Source: Turritopsis dohrnii
Taxonomy: Eukaryota; Cnidaria; Hydrozoa; Anthoathecata; Oceaniidae
NCBI GenBank assembly: GCA_027922465.2
Contig: BQMF02000011.1
Coordinates: 1,674,001-1,738,000 of the forward strand
Reading direction: 5' to 3'
Length of the DNA: 64,000 nt
The notes under the pieces were generated by a model. The model was not told where the DNA came from. It worked only from the letters and a program-made list of their open reading frames with translations, and ran no database searches. The position numbers and the translations under genes were made by a program. Below, piece after piece: positions 34,001 to 43,611 of the stretch. Position 1 is the stretch's first letter. The number at the start of each line of letters is the position of its first letter.

Positions 34001-37000
34001 CCGCTTAAACAAATTTAATTGTCGACTATGAGACTGTATTTTGAATATATGTTGGTTGAACTTCATCATAGTGGTTTTATTTTGTATTTACATCATTGTT
34101 TTAGATACTTTTAGGGCTAATTAAAACCCCTCAGGTGGGGGGTGTAAAATCCAAAACGAGAATTCTATTTATTTCGATTTGGAAACTGACGCATGCGCAA
34201 ACTGAGTTTCGCGTAGCCAAGCTTTTGAAACAGCCGTGAATGATGATGGTAAATGGCTTCTGTAAAGATCAGCATAAGAAAGACATTTATCTTTCCAACT
34301 AAGATGACTAGATTGATTTACCAAAGAAATAATTTTTGATGGTATGACAACTATATAAACCTTCATGAGCTGCAATTATCAAACCTATAATTTAACTCAC
34401 TTTCAAATGATCAACTAACCATATAGAAACAGATCTTTCAAAATATTCCAATGGAGTTTCTGAAGGAATACTACATCTGTGAACTTGTTTGGCAGAAATT
34501 CTAGATCTACTTTCTAAACTCAAACTTTTCAGCTAGGTCCTTTGCTTCAGGGTACCAATTATCATGGTGAAAGCTGCCTTCAAAGAATGAATGAGTTGCA
34601 ATGATTAAGAAAGATCAATTGCAGATGCCTGTTAGGGTTAGGGTTAGCAGTCTGGTAACAGGGAACAGTTTATGGAGAATATGTCTTGCAATGACAAGAG
34701 AGGCAATGAACTAAAAAGATGTTATTACAGTTAAAATCATGATGCCTCTGCTGAAGTATCCATGCTCTGTTGCCTAAGTTCTCACTCATTTCCTCAAGAC
34801 AACATAGCACGAAAGAAATCTACAAATTCATCCTTTCCTGTAATTCATTTTATTCACCTAGTTCAACATACATCTGTGAATTAACAACTACATGAATTAA
34901 GGCAGTATTTGGCTATGTTGGTAGACAGTATTCTAAGGAAGGTTCAGAGTATTTTAAAAATCTGTCAGCTGTGTAGTTTGCTCTATAAAATTCTCCACCA
35001 TTAGAATGTTGCATGATTCTACAACACCTAAACTAGGGCAACGCGAATGGCAATGGACAAAGATAGCCCCAGGATTGACATTAAGAATATGCGCAGATCC
35101 ACCATTGATGAGTCCTGCAACTGCACTAGCATACCCTTAGTCTCTGCAGTCGTGTCAAGTCCCAGATTACCAATTTCAGTAAGGATAGTGGCACTTAGAG
35201 CTTTGCCAGACAGTCCCAAAAAGTCACTCTCACAAACCAAGAAATTTAGCAAAGCGAAGACATGGAGACAATTGTTTCAGAAATTTGAGACTTGAGGTTA
35301 TGGTCAACTTTTTGAATACACTTTTCGTTTTGTAAGGAACCTTATACTTTGCTCTGAGCCTGCTGTTTCTTATTTTTTCCAAAAGTTTCAGCCTCATAGT
35401 TCCTAAAGGCGTTCCGTGTATTGCTTTAATACTTTGTTACTTTATCAACCTCAGAAAAGAACTTCTCTTATGTTGCATTTGATTTTGATAAACTTTGTCA
35501 TACATATAAGTACCTTTATTTTTTGTTTTTTAGTAGTTCGTTATTAGTTTCTTATTTTAAAGAAAAGAATCTTTATTGTTTCTTGATTTCTTTGTTAGTT
35601 GATCATTAAGCAAAATATCAATGGAAGGATCTTTTCTTGGACTAGTTTTGCTTAAAAACAAATTGTTTTTTCTCATATTTAGAGTTAACTTTTTGTACTT
35701 ATTTCCTTATCTTATTCAATGACACATAAAAGCAGCAACAGACTCGGGCCAGTGTTGAAAAGGTTCAGTGGAAAGCTTCTTTACTTTTAGACATTTGGAA
35801 AATCTGTGCCTGAAAAAAACACAAGGTAAGCAAAAAGCACAATCAAGAATTAGGAAAGAGTATTGATTAAGCCATGATAGAATACATTTTCTCCCATTAC
35901 TAGATCTAGGAAAAACAAATAGTTCTGATGGGGCAAAAGATTCCAGGTTTTGTCAAAGAATCTCTAAACTTGATAAAGAAGAGGCTTTTCAAACATAAGC
36001 TATGTCATATAAATATAGTAAAAGTAGTATTTTATCCCAAAGTTGTAGAACAGGCACTTGAAGAAGATACACTCATGCCAGTAAAGATGCTGGCTTGGAA
36101 TAGTGTTTAAAGGAAATGTTTTTTTTCCTGATTGTCAGAAAGCCGTAAGCTACTGGAGTCACTAATTTTAGTTAATCTTTAACAAGTTCAGTCTGTTTTT
36201 TAGATTTTTTACTTGGTCCCACATCTAATTTATGTATACGATTATATGCTGAAGAAAAATAAGAGGGATCAAATGGTTATATTTGAACATGAATTACAAC
36301 ACCATGATAAGCAAAAAGATTATTAATATACAACCATTTTTCACTTCCAGAAAGTAAACATGCTAGGATAAGAATTTAAGAATGATGAGAAAAGTCCATG
36401 GTCGAAGTTGTAAGAAGCAGTCACATACATGTCAATGACTATGATAACTCAAATCAACCAGAAAGGAGTTATCAACCCATCTTTTCTTGTACATCCTGTT
36501 TTTGTTTTTTAAAGGGGAAAGCGATACATTAGGAACAAAAGTCTTTCTAACACAATTTTTGCATTTAGGATGAAAAAACATTCGGAAACATTGCATTTTG
36601 TATATTTTTCTTAAATCCGTAGTATATAGTAAGCTATGAAAGAAGTGTGCCTTTGCAGAATACCCTGGATATAAAAATAACATAGGGTGAGGTTAGGCAA
36701 AAAAAAGGTGAGTATTGAGAAAAGTTATGATATTATTTTGGTTTTTGTGTGTTTTGGGGACATACAAAGTAGGTTTTATGATATCAAACAAAATAGAAAT
36801 AGGAATAAAGTCATGTGACTTAGGTAATTTTTCCTAAAATGTCCCCGAAAAGCGATGGTTGTGAAAGGACAATTTAATCAACAATGAGTCGGATAATGTT
36901 GTCATCAGCATTATACTGAAAATTTTATGTTTTTCATTTTAATTTCTGATACGATGACCTTTGTTTCAAAATCTTATGAAACATGATTTTTCAAAACTAA

Positions 37001-38711
37001 AGAATTTACTGCATGTCATTGCAACTTTTTATTTTCAAAAGTTTCCACCCTGTTGGAGTTATTAGAAAGAAAAACTGTCCTGCGTTTGTTCGGTAAAATA
37101 ATAAAAAACACTCTGCAATGGAGTTCACTTTAAGATTTCTTTCTGCATTTAACTTGTTTTTCTGCTTATTTTCATATTTTCCCAAACTAACAGATGATTT
37201 TTTCTCAGTGAGAACCCTACAATAAAAAATATTTCTTAAATACACTACACATTATGAAAATAATATTGCACCAAAGAACTGAAAAACATACATTTCAATC
37301 TATGATGGTGATTATTTCAAAGTTTTATCTACTAATTTGACCTGCCCCTGATCTTGCTTGTAGAAAAAGAAAAAGAAAAAAGACGAACTTATTTCAGAAA
37401 TTATAAATACCTTTGGAATGCCTACCATCACCATTGCACCACCTTTTCTAAAAATCAAAAAATCAATTCATATTAGTTCAATAACTTCTGTAATGGTATC
37501 AAATGGCATGAAAGGCACATTTGTTGTCTGGGTATTTCTATCAATTGCTTATTCAACAAAATGGACTAACAGTCCATTTATAAAATTCATTTATACTAGC
37601 ATGTAGCTTTAGCTAAAAAATGCCCCCGCGCTCAAGCATTCCAATGTGTACACACAGCAAGCTATACATTGCAAGCTATACAACGGAAACAAAAACAAAT
37701 TTTTGTCCGAAAACTCAAAAAAATCCAGATGAATGTTTTTGCAAGTCTTTACACAGAAACAAATATATACATTTAAACTTTTGTTAACATTGTATAAACT
37801 AAACACAATAAAAACAAGAAGAATTGCGAGCATGATCATTTCGAAATGGGAGATCCGATTTGAAACTCCTTGACGGATGGTCTTCACGGTTTTTCACTTA
37901 CGTTGTAATTGAGTTAAACTTTCTTTAGGATAACTTTTTTTTATTGGTGCTAATATACCTTTCAAAAAGTGTAATAAAGGCTTAACAAGTAATATCAGAA
38001 AGTATTTGCTACAAACAAAAGAAATGTGTGAACTGAAACCATGGATACGTATTTTATAATCAAAACAAGATTTGTTAAAAAAATTCTGTAAGAGCCAAAA
38101 GAAAAAAAACAAACTTTTTTAAAAAAAAATCAAAGCAAAAAATCCATTAGAAATCTGCGTTTTAAACTTTGATTCAAAACAAAAAGTAGCCAATGTTTAT
38201 AAAAAAAAAACAACAAGAAAATGTAAAAAGCTTTTACTGATCATGATCACACACTAGTATGATTAGGTTTGGCGCGAGGTGGACAGTTAAAATAGAAAAA
38301 CACGAAAAAAGACAATTTGTAACATAGCTTTCTTGCATACACAGAAATCCAATTAAAATCTTTGCCAAAAATTAGTGCGTTGAACAAAGTTTATTGAATG
38401 AAATATTTAGAGCTAAAACATATATATACAAAAATAAAATGTATGGTTGGCAAAATTTCAGATTTCAAGCTGTGCTTCAAAATCCTTGTCGTTCACTTCA
38501 CTAAAACAACACAAAAGTAACACGAAAAATGTCTAAGAAATTTTAGCATACGATCTTCCTAAATAACATAGTATAATAAAATAATAAATTAGGAAAGAGA
38601 TACGAAAAAACATTCTGTCTCTCCCACTTACAGTACCATGCTTTGAAACGGAAAAAAAGCAAAGTCAGCTAATAATTGTATTCCACCGTGTAACGTCAAC
38701 ACGAAAGTTGG

Positions 38712-38758
<47 letters not shown>

Positions 38759-41700
38759 AATCGGAAACTGACATTCGCCTATCTCGTGAAACTACTATGC
38801 CTCCTCGCTCGCTGCGGGGGCAATAAACATCATGTTTGATTGGGAATGCAACGCAATGGACAGATAAGGACATAAAAAACAGGATTTCTGTTGTGATCAT
38901 GCTGACTTATCTTCATACATGAAAGTTTTTTTTAAGGTTTTACTTTATTAAAAGACAATAAATTAATAACAAGTGATAATAAACTATCATCAATCGAATG
39001 AAAAATCCAACTAAATCGAGTGTAACAAGCAGTAGATACCTTAAAAGTTTAAAAGAACGATTGACAAGTGGCTGAGCTCCAGAGGCCTCCAATAAACAGC
39101 CAACACCATTATCGTTAGTCTCTTCCTGAACTGCAAGAGTTAAAGATACATTATTACTTCGGAAAATTGGCTTCAACATTGCCTTCAAGTTAACTGATGA
39201 TGACTAATCGAAATGGTTTTTAATAAAACATAAATAAAAAAATTCAACATGAAGCTTCTTTCTTTTATACTTATTTTAAAACTAATTGCCTGCTGCAATA
39301 TTTTTTTGCCTTTCTGTTGATAAAAATCAAAATTACTTCTTTGAAATAAATCTTCATTCTTTCCATTTACAACCACTTGAGCACCCATTTTCTTTGCCAG
39401 TTCAAGTCTACTATCAACTATATCAGTGGCAATGCTGAAAAGAAATGATAAATGAAACAATGACAGACAAGAAAACTGTTGTCCATAAAATACATCCATA
39501 GACCTCACATTTTAGAACTGCCAAAATATTTGCATAAGCCAATTGCATACAATCCAATTGGACCACATCCTAAATGAATAATTTTGTTGATTTTTCCTCA
39601 CAAAGAAAACATCTTCAATTTTTAAACATCTTATTATAATAATCAGCAATCGTTCATCCCACTACTATGGTCAAGTTCTTCATAAGAGCACATAAAACAA
39701 CACAGAAATGATAAAGTATTTTCATGATTAGCATAATATATATAGTAGCAACTGGTTTGATGTGATATTTTTTTTATCACAGTTGCATTTCTTATTATAA
39801 TAATTGTCATTATTTTAGAGTGACTATTTTAATTAAAATTTATGGTCAAGTTCTTCATAGCACGCAGAGGAGATAAGCATTTTTTCCACGATTAGTAGCT
39901 ACAACTGACATCAGTTATTTTTAATCACAGGGAAACCATTGCATTTTATCCTCAATTGAACACGACATGTAGGCGCAAATATCTCAAGAACCAATGGGAA
40001 TAACTGACGTTACTTGCGGTCTGCAAAACTGGCAATGGGACAACGATAAAAATAGGGTCTAAATTTGTTTGGAGGATGCGTTCTGATGTCATTGAAATTT
40101 TTTATTGATGATATCTTTGCAACAGTTGGTTGTAGCCAAACAACCCCATGTATTTTTTTTGCTCAGTTTTTTTAGCTCTACAACATGGGTACAATTTCCA
40201 TTTAAGATTTGGTGATTTAATTTTTCATCATCTATTTTTGACATGGGGAATTGGTGCACTTTGTTTATGAAATTAAAACCAGTAAAAAGTTTTACCCAGG
40301 TTACTAGTGCCACAATATTTGTGGTGAAACCTTAAAATATTAAAAGTAGCGCTACAACCTTGAATTAAAACTGTTTCGTTAAGTGGCTGTAACTTCTCAA
40401 CTGCTTGATGGGACACTCCAAATGCTGAAATAATTAAAAGACAATGAATATTAGCTGAGTAAGTTGTAACAATGAGCTACTTTTTCAAGATTAGAGAAAA
40501 AAGGAACGATTGAATTAAATTGTGCATACGTTCAAGAAGACATGCCAACTCAACATCTAAATCTGTTTTCAAAAGGTATGCATATCGTGCTGGGATGATG
40601 GAATATTGAGAGAATCCTTCAAATAACAGAACAAGCATGTAAAAAAAATAATTCTTAATTCATGCGATTGTTTTAATTTCCCATTCTTAATACCTCCATG
40701 CATGGTACCTTTGCCATGGCCATACTGACTTAAATTCTGGCAAATGTGTCGTTGATCTGCAGAAAAGGAAAAGAATGAAATTTAAGCTTCATAAACAAAG
40801 GGAAGTTGAATCTTAAGAACTTCCACAGTGTAGTGAAACTGTTTTTTTTTTTAATTCTTATAATCACACAAAATCAAAACATGTAGAGAGAAGTTATTGG
40901 GAATCAAGAAAAAGGAACAACCAGAAAATCATAACTTGAAACAAAAACATACCGTGGTTACACTGGTAGCATTTTCCACAAAAGAAATGATTCTCACAAC
41001 AAATTTTGGATCCAACTTGATACTCAGGTGGACAGTTAGAACCAATTCTTATGACCTATAAAGAAAATTAGTGATAAGGTTCAGAAGTTTCAAACTGACA
41101 TGTTTTTACAAATGTGTTTAACATTTCTTTGTTGTTAAATCATAAGTATATACAGGGATATGGAAATAAGGAAATTCTGAGCTGTCTGACATTTTTAATG
41201 AAACGCCAAAATACCCTCTGTCGCTCACCAAAAAAGAAGCATAATAGAATATTTTTCTGTCTGATTTTTTCTTTATTTTTTGAGGATTTTATGCCGGCCA
41301 TTTCTGGAAAGCTCTCAGAAATCGCCAATGTCCTGCAGCTATTTCCAACCCTGATTATTATATTCCCCATTCAAGAATATCTAAAATATTCAAAGATTTT
41401 GCCAAATCTAAAGGGAATTTAAGTTTGAACATCGATATCTTGCCAGACTATGGATTATGGAAACTTAATTTTGCATAGACAATGTATATAATCATTAATT
41501 ACAACTATTATATTAACAATCTATTTAACATTATAAACACATGCTAAATATTCATAAAAATTTGTTTTCAATTGATTATTCACAAAATTATTCTTTATTA
41601 AATTTATTTTCAAATGCATTCCGAAAATGTTAATTTGAAAAATTTTGAAGTTTAATGCCCAAGAAATTAAAGGTAATTTTAGTCTTTTTGAAAGACCAGA

Positions 41701-42450
41701 TATTTCTTATTATATATAATAGTTCGGTGCTTGAAGACACTATTCCATTTTTTGTATGTTTCAGTGACTTTCATTGAAAGAATTGTGCTAGAGGTCACAT
41801 CATTGAGAAGCCTTGACTAACATCATTCTAAAGTGATGTTTACTTGACATTTTCTTGAATCACATGAAAAAATATACCTCTCCTACACATTCATGTCCAG
41901 GGATAAATGGGAGTGATGCTATTGTCTTTGCAACTAAAAAAGTTTAAGAGTTTAATATTATACAGGTTCATTAAACAGAGTTTTCAAAGAAGGTTGCATT
42001 TAGAAATTGAACTCTACTAGAGCTTAGAACCTCAAGCTCCTATCTGTAATGGTTGGATTCTACAGTATCTGAGTTATTAGTTGACTGCCTGTCAGAAATT
42101 TACATAAATTTGCTTTAAGGTCAGCATTATAGTCAGTTGGATGGCTTCTAATTAATTGATACAAAAACATCAAAATGGAGTGTAAAGATACAATAGAATT
42201 GCCACTCCAACATGCAGGTTAGACCTTCATTAACATCTGCACAACTACAAAAAGTAGATGGACACTCACTGTCATTCCATGTATAAAGTGCAATATCTGA
42301 GCCACAAATGGAAACTCTCAAAATCTTTACCAAAATTTCACCTTCTTTTGGATCTGGAATTTCTATATCTTTATATTCATAGCCAGAGACTGGTTTGCTT
42401 TTCATTAGACACTTCATGTTTTCATTCATACTAAAATTTAAACTTGACAC
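28016..42450 (-). CDS. L-threonine 3-dehydrogenase-like zinc alcohol dehydrogenase (medium-chain family), 13 exons
   Basis: Exons in transcript order are 42450-42270, 41933-41878, 41055-40953, 40756-40694, 40616-40530, 40424-40359, 39569-39509, 39434-39337, 39130-39040, 37447-37411, 28438-28314, 28204-28150 and 28075-28016. All phases fit and the frame is intact: 360 residues from the first Met, or 349 from the Met at 42417, which matches the family length better. The protein has SICGSD with the catalytic-zinc Cys, the GHE motif, the structural-zinc C-x2-C-x2-C-x7-C lobe, EPFG, the Rossmann motif QGCGPIG with Asp closing strand two (NAD preference), HGRKIFSTWEECEKIL and ISHRFPMSEYQEAF. It should oxidise L-threonine, or a related polyol or amino alcohol, with NAD+. 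Other medium-chain dehydrogenases remain possible. Intron 10 (9 kb) is filled with transposons. Confidence 0.9.
29228..29732. mobile_element. MITE with about 60-bp terminal inverted repeats and 5-bp target duplication
   Basis: The left end is GGGCTGTTTATATGAGAGGC, continuing with repeated GGGACGGGAC words to about 29290. The right end is the precise inverse up to 29732. CTAAG flanks both sides (29223-29227 and 29733-29737). The internal 380 bases are non-coding, and further inverted CCCGGGAC words form sub-terminal hairpins. It lies in intron 10 of the dehydrogenase gene. Confidence 0.85.
29979..30017. repeat. Left terminal repeat of the RAG1-like transposon (short-spacer end)
   Basis: The end consists of CACGGCTGTTTC (29979-29990), a 4-base spacer GCAA, then the block GCGAAACTCAGTTT (29995-30008) and (A)CGCATGCG to 30017. 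The first 12 bases and the distal block are shared with the other end. The spacer is 10 bases shorter than at the right end. Confidence 0.85.
30468..33803 (-). CDS. RAG1-like transposase (N-terminal zinc region, RING, DDE core), seven exons
   Basis: Exons are 33803-32913, 32762-31949, 31874-31672, 31590-31189, 31112-30923, 30840-30668 and 30591-30468, about 932 residues. Residues 10-100 carry paired Cys and His resembling the RAG1 N-terminal zinc region. Residues 161-202 are a RING (CGIC...CTHTFCGIC...CPIC), followed by a C2H2-like finger (226-243). Candidate catalytic residues are Asp484 (GGDHGG), Asp554 (YGDYAF) and Glu near 875 (GEQGGES). A C-x2-C pair (PCLWC) lies 19 and 22 residues after Asp554, the spacing seen in RAG1. 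An H-x4-H pair (KMHIMEDH) precedes the Glu. Exon 5 ends in phase 1 but exon 6 reads in phase 0, so one base is out of frame near 30822-30840: a probable frameshift, or a splice variant I cannot see. It probably encodes a DDE-type transposase and possible E3 ligase. Confidence 0.88.
34190..34238. repeat. Right terminal repeat of the RAG1-like transposon (long-spacer end)
   Basis: Read inward on the minus strand: CACGGCTGTTTC (34238-34227), a 14-base spacer, then GCGAAACTCAGTTT (34212-34199) and GCGCATGCG to 34190. Apart from the spacer and one A/G difference it matches the left end. Confidence 0.85.
34631..34647. repeat. Short interstitial TTAGGG repeat
   Basis: The stretch GTTAGGGTTAGGGTTAG contains two full TTAGGG units and a partial one. 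It lies about 390 bp outside the RAG1-like element, in intron 10 of the dehydrogenase gene. A second short telomere-like stretch is at 42925-42938. This is too short to be a telomere. Confidence 0.6.
34890..35290 (-). pseudogene. hAT transposase relic (ZMYM1/DUF4371-like), frame-broken
   Basis: Minus-strand reading gives DSDFLGLSGKALSATILTEI (near 35235-35176), then, after a shift of frame, a stretch with AHILNVNPGAIFVHCHSRC (near 35080-35024). A further piece, FLKYSEPSLEY (near 34950-34920), follows after more breaks. This order of motifs is typical of the large hAT transposases related to ZMYM1-type zinc finger proteins. Several stops and shifts make it non-functional. It lies in intron 10 of the dehydrogenase gene. 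Confidence 0.65.
35319..35418. mobile_element. Short relative of the CACGC...GCGTG TA-flanked MITE
   Basis: TA-flanked ends read CACTTTTCG and CCGTG. The inside shares 'gagcctgctgtttcttattttttcc' type sequence with the copies at 2398-2812 and 59371-59834, but it is only about 100 bp. It probably arose by internal deletion. Confidence 0.45.
35419..37410. other. Intron 10 remainder of the dehydrogenase gene, no supported exon
   Basis: This AT-rich stretch lies between the short MITE and exon 10. The longest minus-strand frame (36432-36683) and the plus frames have no recognisable features. The flanking dehydrogenase exons join in frame across it, so no coding exon is required here. Confidence 0.5.
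38714..38752. repeat. (GAT)n microsatellite
   Basis: About 13 uninterrupted GAT/ATG trinucleotides lie in intron 9 of the dehydrogenase gene. The His-rich minus-strand frame covering it is a by-product of the repeat. Confidence 0.9.
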
Positions 42451-42567
42451 TCGAAAATGGGTGATCTTCGATTCATGCCTATCATGAATACGATACGGAT
42501 GGTAGGTGGAGAATATTAGATTTATGTGTTATCTTGTTCTGTTATGTCTATAGTTATGTTGTTCTTT

Positions 42568-42636
42568 AGATCCAAACATTCAATAATTATAAATTAGTAA
42601 ACATAATGTAAATGATTTTTATCTATGTTTGGATCT
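42568..42636. repeat. Small inverted repeat (AGATCCAAACA) upstream of the dehydrogenase gene
   Basis: The arms AGATCCAAACA (42568-42578) and TGTTTGGATCT (42626-42636) enclose an AT-rich loop. It is 118 bp upstream of the first dehydrogenase Met. It may be a tiny MITE or part of the promoter. Confidence 0.5.
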
Positions 42637-42739
42637 TACTGTGCATGAAAATATTTTTGAAAAAGCTCAACTGATTCAGAATGACTATACTGAACTGCCC
42701 AATTCCTGGCTGTGGATTCAGCACAATGTAGATGTTGTT

Positions 42740-43330
42740 GGAGCGGCGCCATACTGAACCTCCACTCCCACCGTCCATAACACACCACCAGTGCCTTTTG
42801 CTGCCACAGCCACCACTTCAAGGGCCCCTAAATTGGAGTGTCCTAAGATCAAACAAAACTCAACAACTGAAGAATGGAATGCGCCCCTCTATTTCCTTTT
42901 CGCACCCCCCTAACTGTATCTGATCCTAACCCTAACCCTGACACCCTAAAACATCCTGGACGGGAGAGTGGAGGGTGCGAAAAGGAAATAGCGCCTGGAA
43001 TGCGTTCCTACAAAGATGGGATACATTTCGAACTGGCTCCTCGATTTCCATGACTCAGCAGCAGCCCATCCAGCTTTTCTCGAGTTTACCCAGTGAACAG
43101 CTCGGTGACATTGTACTCCAAGCTCATCCAACATTCACCTCACAACTATTGGCCGACGCACTCAAGATTTGGCAGTTATTCCAATTACATTGGGAGTCCT
43201 AAGATCAGAGCTGGCCTCCATGCATCAGGATATCCTGACGAGCCCCTTTTTTGCTGCTCGTGTGCAAGGCAAGGCAGAGACATGTGAATTTCGGACTGCC
43301 TACAATGTTGAATGCAATCACGGCCAGACA
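42740..43330 (+). pseudogene. Ty3/gypsy-like gag fragment, interrupted by a MITE
   Basis: Read across several frame changes, the plus strand gives a gag-like sequence including EEWNA, then FLQRWDTFRTGSSISMTQQQ, then AHPTFTSQLLADALKI and ARVQGKAETCEFRTAYN. It resembles the gag that precedes gypsy pol genes of the type found at 47350-52275. The reading is interrupted between EEWNA and FLQRW by the 112-bp MITE at 42884-42995, whose 9-bp target duplication encodes the WNA again. No protease segment is seen. The assignment rests on recalled similarity and on the matching pol downstream. Confidence 0.5.
42884..42995. mobile_element. 112-bp MITE with 9-bp target duplication inside the gag relic
   Basis: TGGAATGCG occurs at 42875-42883 and again at 42996-43004, immediately outside the element. 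The arms share CTATTTCCTTTTCGCACCC in inverted orientation. The centre contains CCTAACCCTAACCCTGACACC, a telomere-like stretch. Removing the element restores the gag reading, which confirms the insertion. Confidence 0.8.
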
Positions 43331-43611
43331 AACGCGAGGCTTAATAGATGCCGGCAAATCCAATCAGGGACAAATAACACGCACATATTCAAGTATATTT
43401 ATACACAAAAACGTTATTTTCTTCAACACGTGAGACTTACAAGAGATAACCCTTATAACCGGTGCAGGTCTTTTCATGAACACATGAATCCGTGTGGATA
43501 CTCGGTGGCGGTAGCGTTCCCTCCTGCATTTAGTAAACACAGGTCATCACATACAACAACAACAACAACTCTCTCAATATTCTGCAAATGAACCATGTCA
43601 GAAAACCAGAG

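Larger units (their letters stand above)
29979..34238 (-). mobile_element. RAG1-like DNA transposon, 4.26 kb, with CAC-starting terminal inverted repeats
   Basis: Both ends start CACGGCTGTTTC reading inward and are flanked by AATG (29975-29978 and 34239-34242), a 4-bp target duplication. The interior carries one seven-exon gene on the minus strand (30468-33803), with about 435 bp before its start and about 490 bp after its stop. The element sits inside intron 10 of the dehydrogenase gene, in the same transcriptional orientation. No RAG2-like Kelch protein or second gene fits in the remaining space. The architecture resembles the N-RAG-TP type elements described from molluscs. I recognise the protein organisation, not a specific catalogued family. 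Confidence 0.85.

Noticed and set aside
34631..34647. TTAGGG repeats as a telomere or chromosome fusion point
   Set aside because: Only two to three units; chance or a MITE-derived fragment is more likely.
38628..38900. His-rich minus-strand frame as an exon of the dehydrogenase
   Set aside because: Exons 9 and 10 join in phase without it, and it is produced by a GAT microsatellite.
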